DNA from: Poecilobothrus nobilitatus
Lineage: Eukaryota; Arthropoda; Insecta; Diptera; Dolichopodidae
NCBI GenBank assembly: GCA_947095535.1
Contig: OX352773.1
Location: 125,829,911-125,893,910, forward strand
Direction: 5' to 3'
Length of the DNA: 64,000 nt
The translations under genes and the position numbers were made by a program. Of this stretch, positions 23,801 through 35,420 are shown piece by piece. The notes below the pieces were generated by a model that was not told where the DNA came from, did no database searches, and saw nothing but the letters and a program-made list of their open reading frames with translations. The first letter of the stretch is position 1; every line of letters starts with the position of its first letter.

Positions 23801-24600
23801 GTAAGACTATGGAGAATGTTCGTAAACATTCCATAGTTAAATTAGTAGCAAAATGGTTGAGACGTTATGGCGCCGAAGCTCTCATATCAAACCCCAACTT
23901 TAAAGCGGTTAGCATTTTTAATGAAAACCTTGTAGCAATCGAATTAAATAAATCGGAAATTTTCTTTAATAAACCGATTTATGTTGGTATGTGTATTTTA
24001 GATTTAGCTAAAACAACCATATATGGTTTCCACTATAACTATATGAAACCTAAATTTGATGCCAATTGTACCATTTGTTATACAGATACAGATTCATTAA
24101 TTTATGAAATAATTTATCCTGATATATATGAAATTATTAAAACAGATTGCTACACCCATTTTGATACTAGCGATTATCCTCCTAATAATCCATATAACAT
24201 TCCACATGTTAATAAAAAAGTATTAGGTCTTATGAAGGATGAGAACAATGGGATAATCATGAGCTAATTTGCAGGTTTAAGATCAAAAATTTATGCTATT
24301 CGATTAGAAGGTGGAATTCAATCAAAAAAGTCTAAAGGTATAAAAAGAAATATAGTCACAAATAAGATAGAATTTGAGGATTATGTAACATGTTTAGATA
24401 CTAATATTGAAAAAATTATATCACAAAATTTAATATCCTCGAAAAAACATAATGTTACTTCAATAAAACAACCAAAAGTTGCTCTATCTCCATATGATGA
24501 TAAGCGATATTTAATAAAAACTAATATATTTAATAAAATGAAACATTATCGTGGGGTCATTATAAAATTGTTGATTGAAAATACTTTACACACAATGTAA
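20873..24600 (+). pseudogene. Protein-primed DNA polymerase B, right arm copy
   Basis: About 1,240 codons in six frame blocks. Order: coiled-coil N-terminus, EKDSGWALSS (about 21,460), C2H2-like finger (about 22,010), Exo I FVIYADLE (about 22,175), CHICHRIF zinc site with RDHCH (about 22,450-22,510), Exo II (about 22,595), Exo III (about 23,045), motif A (about 23,345), motif B (about 23,775), motif C YTDTDS (about 24,075), DKRYLI end. Frameshifts lie near 21,960, 22,230, 22,530 and 23,455, and a TAA at 24,265 interrupts MS/FAGLRSK. The family replicates linear DNA with a terminal protein primer. Differences from the left copy are few, for example Arg versus Gly in KWLRRYGAE. Confidence 0.93.
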
Positions 24601-24979
24601 TTTAATTTTATTTACTTTAATTTAAATATGATATTTGAATAATTATTAAGAAAACCAGCTCTTGCTATTTCATTTTTAAAAATTTGTAGTTGTAAGTATT
24701 GAATATGTTAATAGTCTTAGTTCTAAGTTTGAAATGAAATAAATAAATAAATATGTATCTATATAAAATAAAATAAAAAATATGTAATAATTAAAAGTAA
24801 AAAATAAAAAACAATGTTTTATTATGAAATGATTCGAAAAATAAAAAATAAATTTCCCTTGTACCCATAGTACTATTATAGTAAAATTGTATGTTGCCAA
24901 TAGCCACTGTTGCTACAATAGCCACTTACTTTAATTGATTTTGTATCAATATTAAATTAATTCATATTTAACTAGTTGC

Positions 24980-27069
24980 AAACTGAGAGATAATAACGGT
25001 AATACATTGAGTGAATCAAAAACTATAGTAAAGGAGTACCACAAGAATCAATTTTAATTTTACTACATAGCCCTCATAGCCCACAAACATTTATTACATA
25101 ATACATATCCATTTATGATTGAAATTTTATATACCTATATAGAAAAAATTCATCATTATCTAAACATACATATAATATAATAAATACATAATTTGCCGAT
25201 ATTTTTCTAAGTTCCATAATCAATGTAGTATACATATAGGTTCACATTATATTATGTAGGTATATATACATTTTACCGACAGTAAAACATAAATTTCACA
25301 TATTTTATCAAATAAAAGAAAAATGGAATTCCCTGACGTCATTTTCAATTTATTTTTTTATTTCACAACTCAATTCTTATTATTTTACTATTTTTTCATA
25401 CAAAATAAATATTGTGTAGTAAACATACTACATTGATTATGAAACTTATAAAAAATATAAGCGAGTGGATGTATTTATTATTTGTGTAGATCTTATGAAT
25501 TTTTTCTATATAATATACAAATTTCAATCATAAAGTAGATAATATGGGCTATGTAGCAAAGTTATTACATGAATTATGGAAAAATTTAGGCAAATGATGT
25601 ATTTACTATATATGTGTAGATTATGAAGAATTTTAGCAACGACAAAACATAATTTTCTTATCAGTATCAGTATTTTTTTTTTTTTTTATTTTGAAAGTGA
25701 TAACTAAGAGTAAGTATAATGAAGTTGATTTTAGGATTAGAAGGTTGAATGATTCAATGAAATTTGAGAAGAATTAGGTTTTTAAATTGGTTTTTGAATT
25801 TCGATAGAGTCGTAAACTTGGAGCTTGACTAGAAATGCTATAAGCATATATCAGTTGAAGTTGTTAATAAGTAAACCCGCCGAAGTTGTCGAAACCATGT
25901 ATCAACGATTTTAGATGATTTTGAATAGACTATATTTTAGTTGTAAAGATATTATTGTTATGAAATTATCAAAAATATCCTATCCTATATTTAGAATTTT
26001 CTTTTGCTGTTTTAATTGTGTGTGTGTTATTGTTTCAACACAATATAAATTTTAGGTGAAGTGCTTATCTGTAAAAAGGATGATTTTGAAATAGAAAAAT
26101 TCAAAAATTGCTGATTTAGTTTTTAAAAATAATAATTAGAGAAAAAACAAAAAATATTAAAATAATATGAATTGAATTGTGTAATAAAAAAATAAATTGA
26201 AAATAACGTCACATACGGTAAAATGTATATAATATAATGTGAACCTTACTATTGATTACTATTGATTGATTATGGAACTTGGAAAATATCGGCAAATGAT
26301 ATATTTATTATATTGTAGATCATGATGAATTTCTTCTATATAGGTATACAAAATGTCAATCATAAAATAGATAATGTGGGCTATGTAGTAAGTTTACTAC
26401 GTGGTTCACATTATATCAAATATATTTTAACGTCAGCAAAACATAAATTTCACATATTTAATCAAACAAAAGAGAAAAAAAAAAAACGAAAAAAGGAAAA
26501 TTAAGTTTTATCGTTAGTAAGATTTCAATATCAATAAAGTTTCAGAATCAATGTAGTAAGTTTACTACACAATATTTATTTTGTATGATGCAATACTTAC
26601 TTTTATAAAATATCGAAAGATTTGCAAATGGGTTATTTCATAAGAAAAAGCTATTGATAAAAAATTTAATGTTGATAATGTGCTCAAAACAAAAAACCAT
26701 AATTATTCATATCCAAAACATACTAACAAATAAATATTATTTCAAATTAATTTGTCCTCTTATCGCACCATTCCATATGTTAAAAACAAAAAATAACAAC
26801 AACAGCATAATGTACTATTTTAACATTATTTATGTATGATATACACGTATATGAATTCATATCTTAATAATGTGAATTTTTTATATTTGAAATTTTTTGT
26901 CATGCACACACATGCACACAACCAATCAGTGCTAGTGGTAGTGTCGTTGTACCATACAACTTATATGTCCTTCTTTCTAATCAACTATCATAAGCTACGA
27001 TGGCAACACTAGAAAACTCATTTTTTGTCTCCATATAAAGTTTGTATGAAAAAGTGTTCCAGAACTCTC
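24980..27069 (-). repeat. Outer TIR, right arm
   Basis: Fuller version of the left TIR. It has palindromic TGTAGTAA/TTACTACA sites (about 25,416; 25,552; 26,383; 26,552-26,569) and a copy of the 25,540-26,100 block that recurs near the centre at 18,950-19,500, as expected if each arm were once a monomer with two TIRs. It ends CCAGAACTCTC at 27,069. Confidence 0.85.
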
Positions 27070-30000
27070 AGCTACACTACTGACAAAAAAGCATGCGTTA
27101 ATATTCAAAATAAAGACAACTTCTGTTTCAAGTGGTGTTTAGTATCAGCTTTACAAACTTGTATTCAAAATGCTGAACGAACATCTTCATATAAACTTAA
27201 TAATATTTCTCTACCCATAGTCGAGCTAGAGTTTGGTGATGTACAACACCTTAATTTTAGCATTATGCAATTTCCAGCTAATTTGAACGAGTTAAATTTA
27301 TTTGAAGAACTAAATAGTGAAATAAGTGTTAATTTGTTTGGACTGGAAGTTATTATTAAAAATAATGAGGTTGTAGGACCATTCTATTTAACAAAATCAG
27401 AAAATAAATACCATGTAAATTTATTGCTATTGGAAAAGGATGATAAATTTCATTTTGTTTATATTAAAAATTTATCAAGGTTAATAAGTAGTTCTGTAAC
27501 AAAACATATACATGAAATTTATATTTGTAATATGTGTTTGCAACATTTTCATATATTACAACAGCGTGATTTACATAAAATTGAGTGCAATAAAGTCGTT
27601 ACAAAACTTCCATCTATTGAGAAAAATACACTCTAGTTTAAAAATTATCAACAACAATTAGAAACACCTTTTGTTATTTACGCTGATGCTGAGAGTATTT
27701 TACAACCTATTGCAACATGCAGTTCTAATCCAATGATGTCTTCAACAACAAATATTCATCAACATGTTCCAGTAGCTTTCTCCTACTACGTTGAATGTTC
27801 TTTTGATGATAATCAAAGCTGTTACAAAGAGTTTGTTGGAGCTAACTGTGCTAAGGAATTTGTCATATCGTTAACAAAAACATGTAGCGAATTATATACA
27901 AATATATTTATGATGCCAAAGCCAATGAATCTATTAACACTTGATGAGCAGCTTCAACAATTAATTCAGGAAAATTGTCACATATGTGGTAAGCATTTAG
28001 CTTTTAATGATAGAATTAGAGACTATTGTCACTTTACTGGTAATTATAGAGGACCCACTCATTCTAAATGTAATTTATTATATAGGCGGTCAAATTTTTT
28101 TCCTATATTTTTTCACAATTTTTCCGGTTATGATTGCCATCTTTTATTTAAAGAACTCAACGAAGTGAATGGACATATTGGTGTCATTCCTCTGAATAAA
28201 GAACGTTATGTTTCATTATCTAAAAAAATTTCAATAGATAAAAATCATTCATTTTCTTTACGTTTTCTCGATAGCTTTAGATTTATGGCTTCTAGCCTTG
28301 ATTCTTTATGTAAAAATTTAAATGAAAACGATTTGTTTCATATAAAAAAAGAATTCATTAATAATGAAAAAATTAAACTTATGACTCGAAAGGGATTTTT
28401 TTCCTATGAGTATTTATAATTTCACTGAACGACTTGACGAAAGAAGTTTACCTTCACAAGAAGCTTTTACCAATCATATGACAAACACATCATGTTCTGA
28501 TGAAGACTACATTCATGCAATTAACGTATGGAATACGTTTGATTGTCAAAACTTATGGGACTATTTAAAATTTTACCTTAAAACAGATGTACTTATTTTG
28601 ACTGATGTTTTTGAAAACTTTGGAAAAATATGTTACAAAATCTATTCTTTGGATCCTGCAAACTTTTATACTACCCCAGGTTTGTCATGGGCAGCTATGT
28701 TAAAATACACGGATATCAAATTACAATTATTAACTGATATTGATATGTATAATTTCTTTAAAAAAGGGATACGTGGTGGAATTAGTCAGTGCTCACTTAA
28801 ACATTCAGTAGCAAATAATAAATTCATGGAAGAATTTTATAAAAGAAACGAACCTTCCAAATACATAGTATATGAAGACGCTAACAATTTATATGGATGG
28901 GCAATGATCCAATATTTACCACATAAAGATTTTCAGTGGGTTGTCGTTACTGAAAATATTGATGTGCTTTCAGTTGCCGATGATTCGGAAACTGGTTACG
29001 TTTTAGAAGTGGATTTAGATTACCCACAACATTTACATGATTTGACCAATGATTTTCCTTTTTGTGCTGAAAACAAAGTTCCACCAACAGGTAAAATTCC
29101 CAAACTCTTAGATGACTTAACAAACAAACACAAATACATAATCCATTATCGAAATTTAAAACAGTGTCTTCGAAACGGTTTAATTCTTAAGAAAATTTAT
29201 AGAGTGCTAAAATTCACACAAAGCAATTGGTTAAAAATATATATTGATTTAAATAACTCACATAGGTCAGTTACTAAAAATGCTTTCGAAAAAGATTATT
29301 TTAAATTAATGAATAATGCCGTTTTCGGTAAAACCATGGAAAATGTAGATAAAAGAAAAAATGTTAAAATAGCTACCTCTTGGGAAAGTCAAGGAAGACA
29401 TTTAGGTGCACGAGCATTAATAGCTCTAACCAAAAACCAAAACCAAATTATCCAAAAACCAAATTATCATAGCCACTCTAGATTGACTGAAAACTTGATA
29501 GCCGTTCAGCTTAATCATATAAATGTATATTATGATAAACCTATATATTTAGGATTTACAGTACTAGAACAATCTAAAATACTTATGTATGATTTTCATT
29601 ATAATTACATTAAACCTAAATATGGCAGTAAAGTTTTTTTTAAATTACACAAAAACTGACAGTTTTGTTATATAGACAGATGATTTTTACGCTGAAATAT
29701 ACAGTGATATACCACAACGTTTCGATACATCCGATTATCCATCTGACAATTTATTTAATTTCCCTCTATTGAATAAAAAAGTTCTTGGTCTTTTTAAAGA
29801 TGAATTTAATGGAAAAATTGTTTCCGAATTTATAGGATTAAAATCTAAAATGTATTTTCTTCAAACACATGAAAATAAAACTGTTAAAAAAGCAAAAGGA
29901 ATAAAAAAATATATTGTCTATAGTTTAACGTTAGATAACTATAAAAATTGTTTGTTAAAAAATGAAGTTTGTTTAAGAGAAATGAAAATATTTAGATCAC

Positions 30001-30119
30001 ATTTACATACAATTTATACACAGAATTTAAATAAAGTTGCTTTAAGTTCATTAGATAATAAAAGATATGTAATCGCAGATAAAATAAACACATATGCTTG
30101 GGAGCATTATGCCATTTAG
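27070..30119 (+). pseudogene. Polinton 1 PolB, exonuclease and polymerase part (3' of insertion)
   Basis: Resumes with KKACVNIQNKDNFCFKW, matching ACINVRNED of Polinton 2 PolB. Visible in order: finger CNMCLQHFH, Exo I FVIYADAES (about 27,675), CHICGKHL with RDYCH, Exo II FHNFSGYDCH (about 28,115), Exo [16 protein letters not shown] (about 28,575), motif A EDANNLYGWAM (about 28,875), motif [16 protein letters not shown] (about 29,310). Motif C is damaged: YTKTDS at about 29,650, where the first catalytic Asp is Lys, followed by a stop. Frames change near 28,400 and 29,640. The C-terminus ends DKINTYAWEHYAI. Joining to the N-terminal part also requires a one-base shift near the junction. Confidence 0.92.
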
Positions 30120-30539
30120 CAATAATTGTAAAAAAAAAAAATCAAGTTTTTGTTAGTTTAGTTTTAATAAAAAAAAAAATAATTTAAAGATGAATAAAAA
30201 GAAAAAAAATATATTATTTAAACCAGGAACAAACTTGTTTTTTATTATTACAAAAAAAAAAAAAAAATTGAATCTGAAGTGTGTTCAATAATTTTTAGCT
30301 TAGCGAAGTTTTTAAGCTGTTGAAAACTTTAAATAAAACCAGAGACAAATAAAAAACGTTTCTTAAATATAAAAATGTATAAATTGACTGTAAAAGTTTA
30401 GATAAAATTCAAATTTATCTGATTATTTATATTTTAATTTAACTATAAAACTTCTCAAAGTTCATAATATTTCATTATATTTCAACCGTTATAACTCATA
30501 ACTTCTCATAAATAACTCAAAACTTTTATTATTTATTTT
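30120..30539. other. Non-coding spacer between PolB and right TIR
   Basis: Poly-A/T-rich sequence without gene or clear repeat. A likely PolB 3' region with AATAAAA near 30,167. Confidence 0.5.
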
Positions 30540-31804
30540 ATAAATAATATATTTATTATAACAAAACATTTCATTTAAAATTATTTTGTATAAATTTCTT
30601 TATGTACCTATTCAAATCAAACTTTTTTTTTAAGTAAATATTAAAGTTTAAAGTTTAATAATAATGAATTTTGAAAACTTTTCATATCTTTACCTTACTA
30701 ATTTTTTTGCTTAAGGTTAGGAGGACTTAAATTGTTATAATAGAATATAAATTTGACTTTTGCTAAATATGTTTAACCTTTGTTAATAATAATTTTGTAT
30801 TTAAACCAAACTTTGAAATTTTTAAACCCAAACTTTAAAAACTTTTCACATTTTCAACCTAATTTAGAATATTCAGCACTATAGCTTAAGCCTTTTAAAT
30901 TACAAATTAAAATATAACTGATGTAGTAACCACAAAGTTAAATTTAGAATAATTAATAAACTTTAATAATAATAAACTTTAAAAACTTTTAAACCAAACT
31001 TTGAAAACTTTTCATATCTTCATCCTACTAATTTTTTTTGCATAAGGTTAGGAGAACTCAAATTGTTATAATAGAATGTAAATTTGATTTTTGGTAAATA
31101 TGTTTAAACTTTAATAATAATTTTGTATTTAAATCAAACTTTAAAAGTTTTTCATATCTTCATCCTACTAATTTTTTTTGCATAAGGTTAGGAGAACTCA
31201 AATTGTTATAATAGAATGTAAATTTGACGTTTGGTACATATGTTTAAACTTTAATAATAATTTTGTATTTAAACCAAACTTTGAAATTTTTAAACAAAAC
31301 TTTAAAAACTTTTCATATTTTTATCCTAATTTAAAATATTCAGCACTACAGCTTAAGCTTTTTAAATTGCAAATTAAAACATAACTGATGTAGTAACCAC
31401 AAAGTTAAATTTAGAATAGTTAATAAACTGTAATAATAATAAACTTTAAAAACTTTTAAACCAAACTTTGAAAACTTTTCATATCTTCATCCTACTAATT
31501 TTTTTGCATAAGGTTAGGAGAACTCAAATTGTTATAATAGAATGTAAATTTGATTTTTGGTAAATATGTTTAAACTTTAATAATAATTTTAAACAAACTT
31601 TAAAAACTTTTCATATTTTTATCCTAATTTAAAGTATTCAGCACTATAGCTTTTTAAATTTAAAATATCAAAGACACAATCCTTTTTACTAATTTTGCAT
31701 ACTTTTTGGACGAGTGTATGCAAATAATTTTTTTGCATACTTTAGGAGGACCAAAAGCTTTAAAAAAGCTCCTCCTGCACCAGAATCGGCATATCCATAC
31801 CACT
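30540..31804 (-). repeat. Right TIR of Polinton 1 with tandem blocks
   Basis: Inverted partner of the left TIR. A block reading AAGGTTAGGAG-ACT(C/T)AAATTGTTATAATAGAATG occurs four times (about 30,714; 31,047; 31,181; 31,510), showing tandem expansion relative to the left side. Ends CCATACCACT at 31,804, followed by the AACTTC target duplication. Confidence 0.82.
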
Positions 31805-32690
31805 AACTTCGCATAGTTCTCCACAAGCTGAAAACTCTTCTAAGAATGAAACTTACGAAAATCCATTTAAAATACTAGATAATAATTCTACAGTTATGAT
31901 GGTTAATTTAAATGTTGTGAACTTAACAGAAAAGCTAAATTTAACAAAATTTATATAATGATCCTACAGTTAAGATGGTTAATTTAAATGATGTGAACTT
32001 AACAGAAAAACTAAATTTAACAAAATGCAAAGAGCCAATAGAAAAACAATTCAAAAGCAAACCCCCACCAGACATATTGAATAATGTAAATAATTATAAT
32101 CAAGTTACAAAAATACTGCAGTATGACTTTAAATTTCTACACAACAAACAATTAAAAATTCATATTGAAAATTAAAATGACTATCGCAAATTAACACAAG
32201 CTATTAATGTAGCAAAATATGAGTGGCATACCTACGAAAATAAGCATACTAGACTAATAAATGTAATAGATCTTAAAGGTAAAGGCTGCAATATAATTAT
32301 ATTATTAGCCATAGCAAATCATATAAAAGAAGAAGGTGAAACAATTAATGCTCCTTTACCTTTATTTATGTTTTCTTTAGATAATAAAGAGAATAATAAA
32401 AAGATATGAGATAAAAATATATTACACACATAGGTTATAATAGAAGTCTGCAAAAAAACCAAAAATATGCAATATCCTCAATGCAAAAAATGCCAAAGAT
32501 TCGATAACACAGCTAAATTCTGCAACAGAGAGCCTATCTATGTTAAATGCGCTGGAAGGCACACGACTGAAGTATGCTCAAAGCCAAAAACCACACGGTC
32601 CAAATGCTCAAATTGTAACGAAGCCCATCCAGCGAACTATAGAGGCTGTCTTGTTGCTAACGAAATTCAGCGGAGGAAAAAAGACTAAAT
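31805..32690 (+). pseudogene. Jockey-clade gag, C-terminal half (PRE_C2HC and zinc knuckles)
   Basis: Continuation of the gag broken at 2,775. KPPPDILNNVNNYNQVTKIL begins a PRE_C2HC domain, continuing in frame pieces to about 32,290 (EWHTYENKHTRLINVI). Zinc knuckles follow at 32,467-32,688 (CKKCQRF..., CVKCAGRH-type, CSNCNEAHPANYRGC). These are hallmarks of Jockey ORF1 nucleic-acid-binding proteins. A local tandem duplication of about 74 bp (31,888-31,961 and 31,963-32,036) repeats VNLNxVNLTEKLN. Multiple stops. Confidence 0.85.
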
Positions 32691-33089
32691 CAAAATGACA
32701 AAAGAGAACCATATAGTGTTAACTCACTAAAAATATCAAAAGATATATGATATGCAAATGTAGCTAGAAGTTCATAAAATAATAATATTATTAAGAATAA
32801 CTATATGCAAACAAATAAATAAATACACCAAAACGCCATCAAACGCCAAAAACAATTGCCACACCAAATCGAAGTCAAATTCCAACATAAAAAGTCAAGC
32901 ACAATCGTAATTGAAGTGTAAAAAGGTACAACGAAAATATGATGCATGAAGCTATAGAGAGAACGGGTATTGAAAGAATGGGTATTGAAAGAATGGGTTT
33001 GGGTATTGTGGATAGAATCAAGGTTAGATAATCTTGAAAAAAGAAATATAAACAACCATAAAAATACTCCACGCAGAACCTATACGTCG

Positions 33090-33900
33090 ATAAAATAAAG
33101 GTTATAAACAAAATTAAAATAGTAACGTGGACTGCCACTGGCAGCCTAAATAAAAAATTAGAACTAGAAAGTTTTTTAAAGTACAAAAATATTGATATAT
33201 GCCTCGTCTCAGAAACACACAATAGCAAAAATTTACAAATTAAAAATTATAAAATATATATTGCATCTCATCCAACTAATCCAAGCAAAGATGGCAGTGC
33301 AATAATTATTAATGATAATATTAATTCCTATGTCCACCCAATTACACTATAAAGAAACAGTTGTACAAAGATATGTTTTCATATGTAGGCGAACGATTTA
33401 TTGTTGGAGGCGATTTTAATGCTATACATGTTGATTGGGGCTCAAGATTAACTCTGACACGAGAAAAAGAACTAAGAGCGCAATAAAAGAATCAGGTTAT
33501 CAAAGTCATTCTACTAGTAAACCTATATATTGATCTACAGATAGGAATAAATTTCCCGATCTGATTGACTTCTTTATAACAAATAAAGTATATACACTCT
33601 ATTACTATTGATGAAAGTTTGGATTTGAATTCAGATCATTCTGCAGTTATATTAATATTGCATGAATCAGTAGCTCTGAAATCTCTTAAACCTTCGCTAA
33701 CTAATGCTACAACAAATTGGGCCAGTTTCAAAATATATTTTCATGAAAACTTCAATTTGAATTCCGTTATTAGCTCCAAGGAAGAATTAGAAATAGCTGC
33801 TGAAGATCTTATGAAAATTATTCAAAATGCGGGTGGTGTTACACTATGCAAAATACTACAAGAAAAAAATATTATTTTAAAAATAAATAAAAAGTAAATA
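33090..33900 (+). pseudogene. Jockey ORF2: AP-type endonuclease domain
   Basis: Broken frames show ICLVSETHNS, then ERFIVGGDFNAIHVDWGS and LNSDHSAVILIL (33,619-33,897), the Glu, GGDFNA and SDH signatures of LINE endonucleases that nick the target. An internal deletion separates the first part (to about 33,350) from the GGDFNA part (from 33,380). Stops are frequent. Confidence 0.8.
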
Positions 33901-35110
33901 TTTAGAAAACATCTCAAATGCGAAAGATACCAATTATTCCTTGTGGAAGGCAACAAGCAAAGATAAAAGACGAGTAATGTATTCTGCTGCATTTAGAAAA
34001 AATGATGTCTCCTGAACACAAAGTGATAAAGAAAAGACTGAAACGTTTGCTGAGCATCTTTTTGAAGCTTCCAATCCAAACGATATAGAGTCATATGTTA
34101 ATATTGAATTAATAGAAAATTCCTACGTAGATTTGCATATAAATAGTGTCAGCCGTAAAGAATTAATTGAAACAATCAAAAGTATTAATTCAAAAAAGGC
34201 TGCCGGGTTTGATCTGATAACAGCAGAGGTTCTAAAACACTTACCAAAGAAAGCATTATTATTAACAAAAATTTTAAATGTCGCCTTAAAAATGAATTAT
34301 GTTCCTAGCGTGTGGAAAGTAGTCGAAGTCATTATGATACAGAAACCAGGTAAACCACCAAACGAATTATATCAAAGGTATTCGAAAAAATACTATTGAA
34401 TAGGCTTCTACCTATAATAGAGGAACAACAGACCATACCAAATCATCAGTTTGGATTTAGGCAAAATCATTCAACGATCGAACAAGCTCATAGAATCACA
34501 AACAATATTGGAAAATCACTAGAAGAGAAAAGCATCTGCTCTGCGGTATTCCTGGATGTTGCACAAGCTTTTGATAAGGTGTGGCATGAAGGCCTTATCT
34601 ATCACAGAATATTCATAGTAAAACAAGGTGAAGAATATTCTAAAATCAAAAAAGTAAATGCTGGGGTAACCCAGGGAAGCATACTATATTGTATGTTCTC
34701 TACCCAAGTGATATTCCTCAAACTGATGAAGTCACTCTGGCCACATTTGCATATTATATGGCCATTATGGCAAAAGAGAAAAACGTTGAAGAAGTTACAA
34801 AAAGTTACAAAGAGCAAATAATAAAATATCGATTTGGTGCAAAAGATGGAAAATGAAACTTAATGGAGCAAAATCTATTCAAGTTTATTTTACAAATAGA
34901 AAACTAAATGTTGCCCCGTCAGTTACAATAAATCTAATTGTAATACCCTCGGAAAATAGTGCAAAATACCTGGGTATAACACTAGATGCAAAACTCAGAT
35001 GGAAAGAACATGTGAAGAAAAAAAAGCAAGAATTAGAAATAAAATACAAGCAACAGTATTGGCTATTTGGGCAGATTTCTTCGCTATCGACTTACAATAA
35101 AGTTTTATTT
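33900..35110 (+). pseudogene. Jockey ORF2: reverse transcriptase domain
   Basis: Segments: SKKAAGFDLITAEVLKHLP (34,190), FGFRQNHSTIEQAHRI (34,450), motif A AVFLDVAQAFDKVWHEGL (34,545), motif B NAGVTQGSILYCMFS (34,660), then a damaged motif C region (TFAYYMAIMA in place of a YADD-type site) and SAKYLGITLDAKLRWKEHV (34,955). It ends abruptly around 35,100 with LSTYNKVL. 3' truncated and inactive. Same element as the gag and endonuclease pieces. Confidence 0.87.
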
Positions 35111-35420
35111 TCATTTTGGTATTATAAATACCAAAAAAGGTATGTACATATTATATCATTACAATTTTTTTTTTCTTTTTTTTACAAATGATATTATAGA
35201 CAAAAAAAGAAAACAAAAACATGAAAATTGATTACAGGGCGCTTAACTTAAAAAAAAAAAATTTAAAAATTAAATTATATAACAATTTTTACTTTTTTTC
35301 TTTTTTAACATTGACATTAAATATAAAACAATACTTAAATTCGTAACAAAACTTTAATTTTCACAATATGATATAATGCTTTAATAACGTTAATCCAAAA
35401 ATTGATTACTTAAAAAAAAC
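35111..35420. other. AT-rich sequence between two LINE remnants
   Basis: Contains GGTATTATAAATACC, a small perfect hairpin near 35,118-35,132, and homopolymer tracts. No gene seen. Confidence 0.4.

Larger units (their letters stand above)
12769..27069. mobile_element. Palindromic PolB-only Polinton (inverted dimer), 14.3 kb
   Basis: Both ends are inverted copies starting GAGAGTTCTGGAACACTTTTTC and are flanked by a 6-bp near-match duplication. The interior is mirror-symmetric: each feature at x on one strand recurs at about 39,282-x on the other from 14,382 to 24,900. The only gene is PolB, present twice in divergent orientation. No integrase, ATPase or capsid gene is seen, so movement must have used an integrase in trans. 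The left arm lacks about 540 bp near 13,915 that the right arm has (about 25,390-25,930). It splits PolB of Polinton 1. Confidence 0.9.
2776..31804. mobile_element. Polinton 1 (Maverick), interrupted by a nested element
   Basis: The left end (AGTAGTATGGATA...) and the reverse complement of the right end (AGTGGTATGGATA...) form terminal inverted repeats. They extend through CAGGAGGAGCTTTTTTAAAGC and the TATGCAAAAAAAT repeats for roughly 1 kb. Flanks give a 5/6-match 6-bp duplication. Inside are integrase, packaging ATPase, capsid protein, adenain-like protease and protein-primed PolB, the diagnostic Polinton set. Total span is 29.0 kb; without the nested 14.3-kb element and its duplication it is about 14.7 kb, a normal Polinton size. 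All genes are broken. The element sits in the gag of a Jockey retrotransposon. Confidence 0.93.

Noticed and set aside
12769..27069. Assembly fold-back artefact
   Set aside because: Distinct flanks continue one PolB gene, both ends have a near-matching 6-bp duplication, arms differ by point changes and by a 540-bp indel, and the centre is asymmetric. Not fully excluded without reads.
32801..33228. Minus-strand frames over the Jockey ORF2 start
   Set aside because: Antisense to the endonuclease region and made of Ser/Phe/Leu-rich repeats from a short AGAATGGGTATTGAA duplication.
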